A stretch of 64,000 nucleotides of DNA from Nonomuraea thailandensis (GTDB lineage: Bacteria > Actinomycetota > Actinomycetes > Streptosporangiales > Streptosporangiaceae), in NCBI RefSeq assembly GCF_024172165.1, contig NZ_JAMZEB010000002.1:2067501-2131500 (forward strand). The letters run 5' to 3'. Shown here piece after piece: positions 51,878-60,079 of this stretch. The first letter of the stretch is position 1, and each line of letters begins with the position of its first letter. The translations under genes were made by a program, and so were the position numbers. The notes under the pieces are model-generated. The model searched no databases and was not told the DNA's origin. It saw only the letters and a list, made by a program, of their open reading frames with translations.

Positions 51878-52803
51878 TGAGGATCGCCACCTTCACCCAC
51901 CAGGGCCGCACCCGCTCCGGCCTCGTGGACGGCGGCATGGTCAGGCCGCTGCCCGACGGGGTCGGCCCGCTCGACGCGCTCCAGGGCGCCGTGACGGGCG
52001 AGCCGGTCCCGCTGGCGGAGGTGCGGCTGCTCGCGCCGTTCCAGCCGCCCACCGTCCGCGACTTCGTCGCCTTCGAGGAGCACGTCGAGGGCGTGCGCAG
52101 GAGCATCGACGGCCGAGCGGGAGTGCCCGACGCCTGGTACGACGCCCCCGCCTTCTACTTCACCAACCCCTACGCCGTCATCGGTCCCCACGACGACGTG
52201 CCGATCCCGCCCGGCTGCCGGGTCTTCGACTTCGAGCTGGAGGTGGCCGCCGTCATCGGCAGGGCGGGCCGCGACCTCACCCCCGCGCAGGCCCGCGACC
52301 ACATCGCCGGGTACCTGATCATGAACGACTGGTCGGCCCGCGACCTGCAGAGCCGCGAGATGCAGGTCAACCTGGGCCCCGCCAAGGGCAAGGACACCGC
52401 GACCACGCTCGGCCCGTGGCTGGTCACCGCGGACGAGCTGGAGCCGTACCGGGACGCCGGCGGTTTCCTGCGCCTGGCGCTCACCGTCAGCGTCAACGGC
52501 ACGGAGATCGGCCGCGACCTGCTGTCCAACATGGGCTGGCCGTTCGAGGAGCTCGTCGCCTACGCCTCGCGCGGCACCTGGGTTCGCCCGGGCGACGTGC
52601 TCGGCTCCGGCACCTGCGGCAACGGCGGCTGCCTGGCCGAGCTGTGGGGCCTGCGCGGCAGGCAGGACCCGCCGCCGCTCGGGCCGGGCGACGTGGTCGA
52701 GATCGAGGTCGAGGGCATCGGCGCCGTCCGCAACACCGTCGTGGCCGGCGTGGATCCGGTGCCGCTGCCGGGGGCCCGCCCCCGCCCGCGGCACCGTCCA
52801 TGA
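51877..52803 (+). CDS. Second fumarylacetoacetate hydrolase-family protein
   Basis: The 308-residue protein shows FDFELEVAAVIGRAGRDL (metal ligands), GYLIMNDWSARDLQSREMQVNLGPAKGKDTATTLGPWLV, GRDLLSNMGWPFEELVAYASRGTWVRPGD and LGSGTCGNGGCLAELWG. This longer form resembles true fumarylacetoacetases or acylpyruvate hydrolases. Its sequence differs clearly from the first FAH gene of the operon, arguing for a distinct reaction. Its ATG shares one base with the dioxygenase stop (TGATG). It ends ten bases before the convergent endopeptidase gene. Confidence 0.88.
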   Translation: MRIATFTHQGRTRSGLVDGGMVRPLPDGVGPLDALQGAVTGEPVPLAEVRLLAPFQPPTVRDFVAFEEHVEGVRRSIDGRAGVPDAWYDAPAFYFTNPYAVIGPHDDVPIPPGCRVFDFELEVAAVIGRAGRDLTPAQARDHIAGYLIMNDWSARDLQSREMQVNLGPAKGKDTATTLGPWLVTADELEPYRDAGGFLRLALTVSVNGTEIGRDLLSNMGWPFEELVAYASRGTWVRPGDVLGSGTCGNGGCLAELWGLRGRQDPPPLGPGDVVEIEVEGIGAVRNTVVAGVDPVPLPGARPRPRHRP

Positions 52804-52813
52804 CGCTCTCGCG

Positions 52814-53689
52814 CTAGCCGCAGTGCTCGAAGGGGCTGGTGTAGGAGCTGCTGCCGATGGAGCCGCCCCACTTGACGCACTGGCCGGGAGCGGACCGCAC
52901 GACGGGCCCCGCGTAGTAGCTGAAACTGCCCGCGTTCGTCGTCCTGGTGGCGCCCTGCGGTTCGAGGAAGGCCGACATCGACGACGGTGATCCGACGTTC
53001 GTGGTCTTCAGGGTCACGACGCAGTTGTTGCCGTTGCCGGAGTTGTAGAGCAGGTAGGTCCGGCCGCCCGTGAGGGCGGCCGAGTCGATGACGCCGTAGC
53101 CGTCGCCGCAGACCTCCTCGGGCGTGTACGGGTTGCCGCCGCACGCGTTCGTGCTGGTGACGGCCTTCTTCTGGCCCAGGGAGACGGTCACGCCGTCCAC
53201 GGTGGGGCTGGTGTCCACCGCTCCGGTCGAGGTCCGCTGCTCGTAGTGCAGGTGCGGGGCGGTGGAGCCGCCCGTCGAGCCGACCGTGCCGATCGTGGTG
53301 CCCTGGCCGACGCTCATCGAGCCGCCGGCCGCGCGCGCCATGGTGGCGAGGTGGGCGTAGCGGGTCCTGCTGCCGTCACCGTGACGGATCTCGATCCACT
53401 TGCCGTAGCTGGTGTTGCCCGCGTCGTAGAAGTACGCGGTGCCGGCGGCGGTGGCGCGTACGGTCTCACCGTTGATGTCGTCGCCGCCGTAGTCCTGCCA
53501 GTCGAGCGAGCCGGAAGGGCTGTGATCGGGGGTCCAGTTGTTCGCGTTGAACGTCTTTCCGCAGGTGAAAGGACTCTTGTGGGTGGTGGCCAGGGCCTCG
53601 ACGGGGTCCGCGGACGCGGGCTGGGGGAGCAGCGCGGCCGCGAGGGCGAGGGCCGCCGAGGGCAGGGCGAATGTTCCGATCTTGGGCAT
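52814..53689 (-). CDS. Secreted M23 endopeptidase with SapA-like C-terminal domain
   Basis: The 291-residue protein has a signal peptide ending ASA (about residue 27). An M23/LytM domain follows: NNWTPDHSPSGSLDWQDYGG (zinc His and Asp) and STAPHLHYEQR (HxH). Such enzymes cut peptide crosslinks in peptidoglycan. From about residue 195 (CGGNPYTPEEVCGDGYGVIDS) to the end (CVKWGGSIGSSSYTSPFEHCG) the sequence matches spore-associated SapA-like proteins, including four or more Cys. The two parts are normally separate proteins. The ATG at 53689 follows GAGGTGAG and starts at the signal peptide. Confidence 0.82.
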   Translation of the reverse strand: MPKIGTFALPSAALALAAALLPQPASADPVEALATTHKSPFTCGKTFNANNWTPDHSPSGSLDWQDYGGDDINGETVRATAAGTAYFYDAGNTSYGKWIEIRHGDGSRTRYAHLATMARAAGGSMSVGQGTTIGTVGSTGGSTAPHLHYEQRTSTGAVDTSPTVDGVTVSLGQKKAVTSTNACGGNPYTPEEVCGDGYGVIDSAALTGGRTYLLYNSGNGNNCVVTLKTTNVGSPSSMSAFLEPQGATRTTNAGSFSYYAGPVVRSAPGQCVKWGGSIGSSSYTSPFEHCG

Positions 53690-53741
53690 GCTCACCTCGT
53701 GAAGCAGGGGGTGGAGGGGTACGGTCGAACGCCCAATCTCT

Positions 53742-53761
53742 CCGCCCCGGTGGAGGGGCGG
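53742..53761. other. Hairpin in the leader between endopeptidase and sigJ
   Basis: CCGCCCC and GGGGCGG form a perfect 7-bp stem with a six-base loop, 53 bases upstream of the M23 gene start. On that strand it would be in the 5' leader. Function is unknown; it could affect translation or act as a terminator for either direction. Confidence 0.35.
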
Positions 53762-53865
53762 CTTGATCGTGAAGATATCCTCGAAAGTTCTCTTCATCAA
53801 TCCTGATTGCATGAAAATTTCCGGCTTCCCTGGTGGCCGGGCGATGACGTGCCCAGGCTGCCTCT

Positions 53866-53892
53866 TGTCACAGGCCGGCAGGCTTCGTCGTC
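53866..53892 (+). promoter_or_regulatory. ECF41-type promoter driving sigJ
   Basis: TGTCACA (53866-53872) and CGTC (53889-53892) are separated by 16 bases, matching the promoter format known for ECF41 sigma factors. It lies directly before the sigJ ATG (53901), so the gene is probably autoregulated and its mRNA is nearly leaderless. Confidence 0.65.
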
Positions 53893-53900
53893 TAACAGGT

Positions 53901-54797
53901 ATGCAGTCGCGGAGAGCGGACCCCGGCCCAGCGGACCTCGCGCGTGAGTTCGAGCGGTACCGGCCGCACCTCACCGAGGTCGCCTACCGCATGCTCGGCA
54001 CGCTGACCGACGCCGAGGACGCGGTCCAGGAGGCCTACCTGCGCCTCACCCGCGCGCGCCGCAGCGAGCCGCGGGACGTACGCGCCTGGCTGACCACGGT
54101 GGTCGCCCGGATCTGCCTGGACGAGCTGGGATCCGCCAGGGCCAGGCGGGAGAGCTACGTCGGGCAGTGGCTGCCCGAGCCGCTCGTCGGCGCCTCACCG
54201 GCGCCCGGCCCGGAGGACCGGGTGACCCTGGACGAGTCGGTCAGCATGGCGGTGCTCGTCCTGCTCGAATCGCTCAGCCCCGCGGAGCGGACCGCCTTCG
54301 TGCTGCGCGACGTCTTCGGCCTGTCCTACCCGGAGGTCGCGCGGACCGTGGGCCGCAGCGAGGCGGCCTGCCGCCAGCTCGTGGCCAGGGCCAGAGGTCA
54401 CGTCCGCGCCCGCGCGCCCCGCTTCACCCCCGACCAGGGCCAGCACGCCGACGCCGTCGAGGCGTTCGCCCAGGCGTGCTTCCACGGCGGCGTCGAGGAC
54501 CTGGTCCGCGTCCTCGACCCCAAGGTGGTGCTGCGCTCCGACGGCGGCGGCCTGGTGCCAGGGGTGGCGCGCCGCCCCGTCACCGGCGCGTTGAACGTCG
54601 CGCGGCTGCTGCTCGGCGTCACGGCCAGACGCGCCGTCACGCCGCGGCCGAGCACGGTCAACGGCTCGCCGGGCCTGGTGTTCGAAGCCGGCGGGGCCGT
54701 CGTCGGCGTGATGGGCTTCACCGTGGCCGGCACCCTGATCACCGAGCTCGACCTCGTCGTCAACCCCGACAAACTCCGCCGGGTCCGGCACAACTGA
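53901..54797 (+). CDS. sigJ: ECF41-family RNA polymerase sigma factor SigJ
   Basis: The 298-residue protein has sigma region 2 (YRMLGTLTDAEDAVQEAYLRLTRA), the linker motif WLPEPL, and region 4 (LSPAERTAFVLRDVFGLSYPEVARTVGRSEAACRQLVARAR). A SnoaL-like C-terminal domain follows with the ECF41 motifs DGGG (from D214) and NPDKL (288-292). In ECF41 the fused C-terminal domain controls activity and no separate anti-sigma factor is needed. The ATG at 53901 is supported by the adjacent ECF41 promoter. ECF41 genes commonly sit by an AhpD/COE-type or oxidoreductase target; here the following gene is an alpha/beta hydrolase 13 bp downstream. Confidence 0.92.
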   Translation: MQSRRADPGPADLAREFERYRPHLTEVAYRMLGTLTDAEDAVQEAYLRLTRARRSEPRDVRAWLTTVVARICLDELGSARARRESYVGQWLPEPLVGASPAPGPEDRVTLDESVSMAVLVLLESLSPAERTAFVLRDVFGLSYPEVARTVGRSEAACRQLVARARGHVRARAPRFTPDQGQHADAVEAFAQACFHGGVEDLVRVLDPKVVLRSDGGGLVPGVARRPVTGALNVARLLLGVTARRAVTPRPSTVNGSPGLVFEAGGAVVGVMGFTVAGTLITELDLVVNPDKLRRVRHN

Positions 54798-54810
54798 AGG
54801 AGGAACGCAC

Positions 54811-55614
54811 ATGTCATCACTCGCGTACACCCGCCAGGGCGCGGGCGAGCCCCTCGTGCTGCTGCACGGTCTCGGCTCCATGCGCGACGCCTGGAGCCCC
54901 GTCATCCCCGCCCTCGCCGAGCGGTTCGACGTCCTGGCCGTGGACCTGCCCGGCTTCGGGGAGTCGGAGCCGCTGCCCGAGCGCATCGAGCCGTTGCCCG
55001 CCGCCCTGGCGGCGATCGTGGCGGACTTCCTGCAAGGTCTCGGCATCACCTCGCCGCACCTCGCCGGCCACTCGCTCGGCGGTTGGGTGGCACTCGAACT
55101 CGCCGCCATCCGCCCGGCCGCCTCGCTCACCCTGGTGTCACCGGCCGGCCTGTGGCGCGGCGCCACGCCGCTCTACCAGCGCGCCAGCCTGCGCATGATC
55201 CGATGGGGCACCGAGCACGCCACCGGCCTGCTGTCCCGCCTGGTCGACCATCGCCTGGGCCGCGTCCTCGTCCTCGGCCAGACCCACGCCAGACCCACCC
55301 GGGTGCCGCCCGACCAGGCCCGCGCGAGCATCCGGGCCATGGGCCGCTGCCCCGGCTTCGCCGCCACCCTCAAGGCCACCGCCAAGCGCCGCTACCTGGC
55401 GGGATCGCCGCTCAGCGTGCCGACGACGGTCGCGTTCGGCTCCCGCGACCTGCTCCTCCTGCCCGGCGTAGCCCGTCACCTCGACGAGCTCCCGGCCGGC
55501 ACCCGCGTCGGGTCGCTGCCCGGCTGCGGCCACGTCTGCATGACCGACGACCCCCAGGCCGTCGTCGCCCTCATCACCGAATCCGCGCTCCGCCCTGGAA
55601 CGTTCCACTCCTGA
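54811..55614 (+). CDS. Alpha/beta hydrolase downstream of sigJ
   Basis: The 267-residue cytosolic protein has LVLLHGLGSMRDAWSPVIPAL (oxyanion region), VDLPGFGESE, the nucleophile elbow LAGHSLGGWVALELA (catalytic Ser), a likely acid in FGSRDLLL and a catalytic His in LPGCGHVCMTDDP. It belongs to the haloalkane dehalogenase/epoxide hydrolase/esterase superfamily; the exact reaction is unknown. GAAGGAGG precedes the ATG at 54811. Its position suggests co-transcription with, and control by, SigJ. Confidence 0.85.
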   Translation: MSSLAYTRQGAGEPLVLLHGLGSMRDAWSPVIPALAERFDVLAVDLPGFGESEPLPERIEPLPAALAAIVADFLQGLGITSPHLAGHSLGGWVALELAAIRPAASLTLVSPAGLWRGATPLYQRASLRMIRWGTEHATGLLSRLVDHRLGRVLVLGQTHARPTRVPPDQARASIRAMGRCPGFAATLKATAKRRYLAGSPLSVPTTVAFGSRDLLLLPGVARHLDELPAGTRVGSLPGCGHVCMTDDPQAVVALITESALRPGTFHS

Positions 55615-55633
55615 GGGAGCGCCCCCTCGCCCG

Positions 55634-56458
55634 TCAGCCCGGCAGGCGCAGCCTGCAGATCGGCTCGGCACACAGCTCGGTCGTCGTCGCGCGAGGATCG
55701 GGTGGCTCGATCGACACCCTGTCGCCCCACCGGCTGTAGCGGGTGTCGACCCGCACGGTCCTGCCGGCCAGGTCACCCAACACGTCCCTGACCGCGGGAC
55801 TTCCGTCGGCCTGGTAGGTGCTCCGCACCCTGCTCACCAGGCCCGCCGGGGTCAGGGTGAGGGTGTAGGACAGCGCGGTGCCGGTCTTCCAGCCGGGGCT
55901 CGCGTGCTGCGCCCAGGCGGAGACCTCCTCCAGCTCATCGAAGGTGATCGAGCCGGTCACCGTGTTCCCGCTCACCTGGCCGTTCTTCAGCAGGGCGGCC
56001 AGGGTCGCGGGCTCCGCCGGATTGACGAGCTGCTGGTCGTGGCCGAAGAGCTCGGTGTGGAAGAGATGGAACTGGTGCGCGTTCTTCCACCAGGTCCATC
56101 TCTCCGGGAGCAGCGTCGCGGCGAGGCCGCCGGATCGATAGGCGGTGCCGCCGACGTCATGGTTGAAGCCGATGGAGCGCTCGCGGCCGTGCTCGCCCCC
56201 GGTGACGGTGACGTCGAGGGCCTTGACGCCGCCCTTCTCCCCGGTCTCGAGGACACCCGAGCGCCGGTGTCCCGCTCGCTCCCCGGCGTTGTCCAGGACG
56301 GTGGCCGTCTCGGTGAAGTGAACGCCCCGCCCCGGCCCCAGGACGGCCTTCAGCACCCGTACGGCGTCCTCGGCCTCGGCGGGCACGGGAGCGCCCGCCA
56401 CCAGCAACGCGGCACAGACCGCCAGAGCGGTGATCATCCGCCTCATGACGACGATCAT
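55634..56458 (-). CDS. Secreted protein of unknown function
   Basis: The 274-residue protein starts with a signal peptide (MRRMITALAVCAALLVAGAPVPAEA). The mature part contains alternating strands such as LDVTVTGG and YTLTLTPAGLVSRVRSTYQA, which resemble the LppX/LprG-like lipid-binding fold. There is no convincing lipobox, and no catalytic motif is visible. I cannot assign a function. The ATG at 56458 or, four codons later, the one at 56446 may be the start. It converges with the hydrolase gene. Confidence 0.65.
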   Translation of the reverse strand: MIVVMRRMITALAVCAALLVAGAPVPAEAEDAVRVLKAVLGPGRGVHFTETATVLDNAGERAGHRRSGVLETGEKGGVKALDVTVTGGEHGRERSIGFNHDVGGTAYRSGGLAATLLPERWTWWKNAHQFHLFHTELFGHDQQLVNPAEPATLAALLKNGQVSGNTVTGSITFDELEEVSAWAQHASPGWKTGTALSYTLTLTPAGLVSRVRSTYQADGSPAVRDVLGDLAGRTVRVDTRYSRWGDRVSIEPPDPRATTTELCAEPICRLRLPG

Positions 56459-56505
56459 GCCGTAGCCGGATCACGTCCGGGGCACGGGCCGGGCTCTCTC
56501 CCGGC

Positions 56506-56733
56506 TCAGTCGCCGCCGCCTCCGCCCCCGCCGCCGTCACCGCCCGAGGAACCGCTGTCGCTGCTGCCGCTGTCGCCTCCGCCCCAGCCGATGCCGCTGG
56601 AGTACGACATGCCGGTGCGGCCGGACCCCCGCCGCCGCCTGGAGGGCCGGCTGGTCAGGGAGCCGAGCATGCTCACGATGATGACCACGAACGCGAGCAC
56701 GAAGACCGCCGCCAGAATCATCGAGAACGTCAC
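56506..56733 (-). CDS. Small single-pass membrane protein with glycine-rich tail
   Basis: The 75-residue protein has one hydrophobic helix (MILAAVFVLAFVVIIVSMLG), a basic stretch (RPSRRRRGSGR) that places the C-terminus in the cytoplasm, and a tail of Gly, Ser and Asp ending in a run of Gly and Asp. The GTG at 56733 is preceded by a G-rich stretch. No family is recognised. The regular hydrophobic pattern and codon use support a real gene. Confidence 0.6.
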   Translation of the reverse strand: MTFSMILAAVFVLAFVVIIVSMLGSLTSRPSRRRRGSGRTGMSYSSGIGWGGGDSGSSDSGSSGGDGGGGGGGGD

Positions 56734-56841
56734 AGGATCATCCCCCCGAAAGTCCTAGAAACCGCCTTGCCCTGCCTACGGTAGACACGGCGTCCGCCCC
56801 CCGATGGGTTTTGCTCCTTTTGCTGCCCGGTACGGGGCCGG

Positions 56842-58059
56842 TCAGGGGAGCGGCGCCGTGCGGCGGGAGCCGGTCACGACGAGGGCGAGGCAGGCCAGCG
56901 CCGCGGTGGCCACCGCGGCCAGCATGACCGGGTAGGACAGCCAGGCCGACAGGGTGGCCAGCAGGGTGGGGAGCAGGAAGCCCGCGTAGGCGAGCGTGTA
57001 GTAGATCCCGGTCAGCCCGGCCAGGTCGTCCGCCCCGGCCATGCGCTGGATCTCCAGCAGCCCCGACACCACCGAGATGCCGTACGCGGCTCCCAGCACG
57101 GCGGCGGCGCCGGCCGCGAGCCAGGGCGACAGCACCACGGCGTTGGCCGCGCACAGCGCCGCGCCGAGCAGCATCACGCTCATGGCCACCACGGGGGCGG
57201 CCCCGCGCAGCCTCTTGGCCACGGGCTGCACGGCCACGCCCATGCCCAGCGTCAGCACGGTCAGCCCGGTCGCGTACGCCAGCCCCCACGAGCCCACGCG
57301 CGAGTCGACGAGCTGGGGCATGACGGCGTACGCCAGCCCGGCCGCGCCGAACACCCACGGAGCCATCGGCAGCACCACCAGCCGGAACCGCCTGCGGGCA
57401 GGCGTGGGGACGCGCAGGTCGTCGGCCAGCGCGCGCAGCAGCCCGCGCATCGGCAGCGCCGGCCGGGTCTCCGGCACCCGCAGGAGCAGCACCGGGATCG
57501 CCGCGGTGAGCAGCACGTGCACGACGTACGGCGTCACCATGGGCGCCGGCCCCCACTGCGCCAGCGCGCCCGCCACTCCGGCTCCGAGCCCGAACCCCGC
57601 CGTCTGGCAGAGCGAGGCGCGGCGCGCCGGCAGCCCGCTGTCGCCTCCCTCCGACAGCTCCTTCACCCAGCTGGTGCCCACGGCCATGGCGATGCCGACC
57701 GCGAAGCCGGCGATGAGCCGGCCCGCGTAGATCGGCCAGGCGCCCTGCCCGCCGAAGCAGAGCACCAGGCTCGCCAGGGCCGAGGCGACGGTGCCCGCCA
57801 CCAGCACGGGACGCCGCCCGCGCCGGTCGGACACGGGGCCGGCCAGCAGGAGCCCCGGCACGAGCCCCACGACGTACGCGCCGAGGAAGGCGTCGACGCT
57901 GAGCGCCGAGTAGCCGCCCTGCTGCCGGTACATCAGCAGCAGCGGCGTGAACTGGTTGCCGCCCCAGCCGCAGGCGAACATCGCCGCGGCGACGCCGCGC
58001 CAGGCGTTCGGGCGGGACCCGGCGGCAGGCACGGGCGCGGCCTGCGAGGTGTGGAGCAT
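56842..58059 (-). CDS. MFS transporter
   Basis: The 405-residue protein has about twelve hydrophobic segments and the MFS loop-2/3 signature GPVSDRRGRRPVLVAG, with a later basic loop near AKRLRG. LIAGFAVGIAMAVGTSWVKELSE fits transmembrane helix 4 and its exit. It is a proton-driven carrier of unknown substrate, possibly a drug or metabolite exporter. The ATG at 58059 begins MLHTSQAAP. It lies 44 bp downstream of the GntR gene on the same strand, so that regulator probably controls it. Confidence 0.87.
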   Translation of the reverse strand: MLHTSQAAPVPAAGSRPNAWRGVAAAMFACGWGGNQFTPLLLMYRQQGGYSALSVDAFLGAYVVGLVPGLLLAGPVSDRRGRRPVLVAGTVASALASLVLCFGGQGAWPIYAGRLIAGFAVGIAMAVGTSWVKELSEGGDSGLPARRASLCQTAGFGLGAGVAGALAQWGPAPMVTPYVVHVLLTAAIPVLLLRVPETRPALPMRGLLRALADDLRVPTPARRRFRLVVLPMAPWVFGAAGLAYAVMPQLVDSRVGSWGLAYATGLTVLTLGMGVAVQPVAKRLRGAAPVVAMSVMLLGAALCAANAVVLSPWLAAGAAAVLGAAYGISVVSGLLEIQRMAGADDLAGLTGIYYTLAYAGFLLPTLLATLSAWLSYPVMLAAVATAALACLALVVTGSRRTAPLP

Positions 58060-58103
58060 GGTCGGAGCAGGGCTTTCGTCGGTCGGGCTCGGGGGAGCGT
58101 GGT

Positions 58104-58748
58104 TCAGCGGGCCGGGCCGTGCGTGGCCGTGAGGTGGCTGAGCAGGGCCGCGGAGAAGGCGGCGTTGTCGCCGTCGCGGAGATGGCCGAGGAGGGTCTCG
58201 TGCTCGGCCGCCAGCAGGGGCAGCCGCTCCGGCCGCAGGCGCAGCGCGAAGATGCTCATCCGCCGCTGCCGGTCGCCCAGCGTGGCGTAGAACCGGCCGG
58301 CCAGCCGGTTGCCCGACGCCTCGACGATGCAGCGGTGGAACGCCTCGTCCGCGTGGGCGAACGCGGTGACGTCCGCGGCCTCGGCGAGGGCCCGCTGGCG
58401 TGACAGCAGCTCCAGCATCCGCTCGTGGTGCTCGTCCGGCAGGCCGGTGCGCGCGATGCGCTCGGCCGCGGACCGTTCGAGCGCCAGCCGCAGCTCCAGC
58501 ACGTCGGCCGCCTCTCCCGGCGGGACCGGCACCACCACCGCGCCGCGTTTGGGATGCAGCGCCAGCAGCTCCTCCGACTCCAGCCGCAGGAACGCCTCCC
58601 TGACCGGGGTCCTGCTCACCCGCACCCGCTCGGCGATCTCGCCCTCGCTGATGAGGCTGCCGCCGGGCAGCTCGCCGGACAGGATCAGCTCCTTGGTCAC
58701 CGCGTAGGCGGTGTGCGCGGCGGACGGGCGCTTCGCGGGATCGGCCAT
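58104..58748 (-). CDS. GntR-family (FadR/FCD) transcriptional regulator
   Basis: The 214-residue protein has a GntR winged helix (YAVTKELILSGELPGGSLISEGEIAERVRVSRTPVREAFLRLESEELL). An FCD ligand domain follows with metal-binding His/Asp candidates in FAHADEAFHRCIVEASGN and LAAEHETLLGHL. Such regulators respond to carboxylic acids. It precedes the MFS gene and probably regulates both. The upstream region (58755-58800) is A/T-rich with ATGCAT-centred sequence, a possible autoregulatory site. Confidence 0.88.
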   Translation of the reverse strand: MADPAKRPSAAHTAYAVTKELILSGELPGGSLISEGEIAERVRVSRTPVREAFLRLESEELLALHPKRGAVVVPVPPGEAADVLELRLALERSAAERIARTGLPDEHHERMLELLSRQRALAEAADVTAFAHADEAFHRCIVEASGNRLAGRFYATLGDRQRRMSIFALRLRPERLPLLAAEHETLLGHLRDGDNAAFSAALLSHLTATHGPAR

Positions 58749-58855
58749 GCGCGCAGCGTATCAGGTATGGATGCATGCTTGTATCTATGATGTCCGCACG
58801 GTTCCGGCGGGCGACCCGTGGTCGGTAGGGTGGCCGACCTGGAGGCGTTTGGATC

Positions 58856-60070
58856 ATGGACGAGCTGGCTCCGGAGGAGCTGAAGGGCGTCGGGCCGCCG
58901 TGGTGCCTGACCGGGCCGCCGGCCCGAGGGGACGCGGCGCGGGCCCAGGAGAGCACGCCGGGCGCCATCGCGCAGGCCCTCGACGTCCTCGACCGGTGCC
59001 GGCGCTGGGCCGCCGCGCACCCGCACCCGCTGAGCGTGTACGACCAGGTCGTGCTCTCCCCGGTGCTCGCGCCGATGGGCGACTCGTGGGGCCGGTGGTG
59101 GCATCGGTTCGAGAAGCTGATGCCCACGCTGGACGACATCCGCCGCTCCCGCGTGGCGGCCCTGGCCGAAGAGGGCGCCCGCGCGGAGCCGGGCACGGAA
59201 GCGGGCCCTGAGGCGGGCCCTGAAGCGGGCCCTGAAGCGGGCACTGAAGCGGGCACTGAAGCGGGCCCGGGCGTGGGCTCGGGCGCGAGCGCGGGCTTGG
59301 AGCCGTCGCCGGAGATGATCATCGAGCTGGCCCGCGTCTGGGCGGACGGGCTGCCGCCGGTGCTCGCCGGCCAGGTGAGCGGCTGGCTGCGCGAGCGGCT
59401 CGGCGCGGCCGGCACGCCGGCCGACCGCCGGCGCTACTTCTCCCTGCTCGCCGCGAGCGTCCCGAACCTCGGCGAGTACGGGAACGGCATGGTGACCCAC
59501 CTGGAGATGGCGGGCGGCCTCGACGCGACCGCCTACCTCCTCAGCATCCAGCGCGACCCCCGCACGGGGCACACGGCCCGCCGCATCGCCGGTGAGTACC
59601 TGCGGACGATGGAGCGCCACGCGTACCCGGGCGGTGAGGACCTGCCGGCGGAGATCTGGCGGCGGCGCGGCAAGTGCCTGGCGGGCGTGTGGCGCGGATT
59701 CGTCCGCCGGCACGGCGGCCCTGCCGAGGACCAGCTGCTGGAGCTGCTGTTCCTCGACGGCGACTCGATCCAGATCTGGGCCGGGTACGAGGGGCGGCTG
59801 CGGTTCGAGGACGGGCGGTCCGGCGAGCCGTACGAGGAGTGCCGGATCGTGGACGACGACGGCGAGGAGGGGTACCTGCTGACCGACGACGTGATCTGGT
59901 ACCTGCGCGACGAACGCGAGCGGGCGGCGGCCGCCGTCGGGCGCACGCTCAGCGACTTCAGGCTGTTCGGCGACGACGGGAACCAGGGGCTGGAGCTGCG
60001 CTTCGAAGCCGGGTCGGTCACCCTCCAGGTGATCGCCGACCTGCGGTTCGCGATCACCTGGAAGGGGTGA
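58856..60070 (+). CDS. Hypothetical protein with in-frame 12-bp repeat insert
   Basis: The 404-residue protein is soluble with no signal peptide or membrane segment. An N-terminal helical part (about residues 1-110) is followed by an EAGP/EAGT repeat (about 112-140), then a helical domain (MIIELARVWADGLPPVLAGQVSGWLRERLG). A C-terminal beta-rich part contains FRLFGDDGNQGLELRFEAGSVTLQVIADLRFAITW. I do not recognise a family. The ATG at 58856 follows a weak GGAGG at 58840. The gene is divergent from GntR and convergent with the Opp operon. Confidence 0.65.
   Translation: MDELAPEELKGVGPPWCLTGPPARGDAARAQESTPGAIAQALDVLDRCRRWAAAHPHPLSVYDQVVLSPVLAPMGDSWGRWWHRFEKLMPTLDDIRRSRVAALAEEGARAEPGTEAGPEAGPEAGPEAGTEAGTEAGPGVGSGASAGLEPSPEMIIELARVWADGLPPVLAGQVSGWLRERLGAAGTPADRRRYFSLLAASVPNLGEYGNGMVTHLEMAGGLDATAYLLSIQRDPRTGHTARRIAGEYLRTMERHAYPGGEDLPAEIWRRRGKCLAGVWRGFVRRHGGPAEDQLLELLFLDGDSIQIWAGYEGRLRFEDGRSGEPYEECRIVDDDGEEGYLLTDDVIWYLRDERERAAAAVGRTLSDFRLFGDDGNQGLELRFEAGSVTLQVIADLRFAITWKG
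59198..59269. repeat. Six in-frame 12-bp repeats (GAAGCGGGCCCT)
   Basis: Six consecutive units, identical or differing at one or two positions, encode EAGP or EAGT inside the hypothetical protein. The near identity of the units suggests a recent slippage expansion. Confidence 0.9.
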
Positions 60071-60079
60071 CGCCCGGGA

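Noticed and set aside
56842..59415. 857-residue minus-strand open frame including the MFS gene
   Set aside because: Only the part from the ATG at 58059 has transporter sequence; the rest is antisense to the hypothetical gene or overlaps gntR in the wrong frame.
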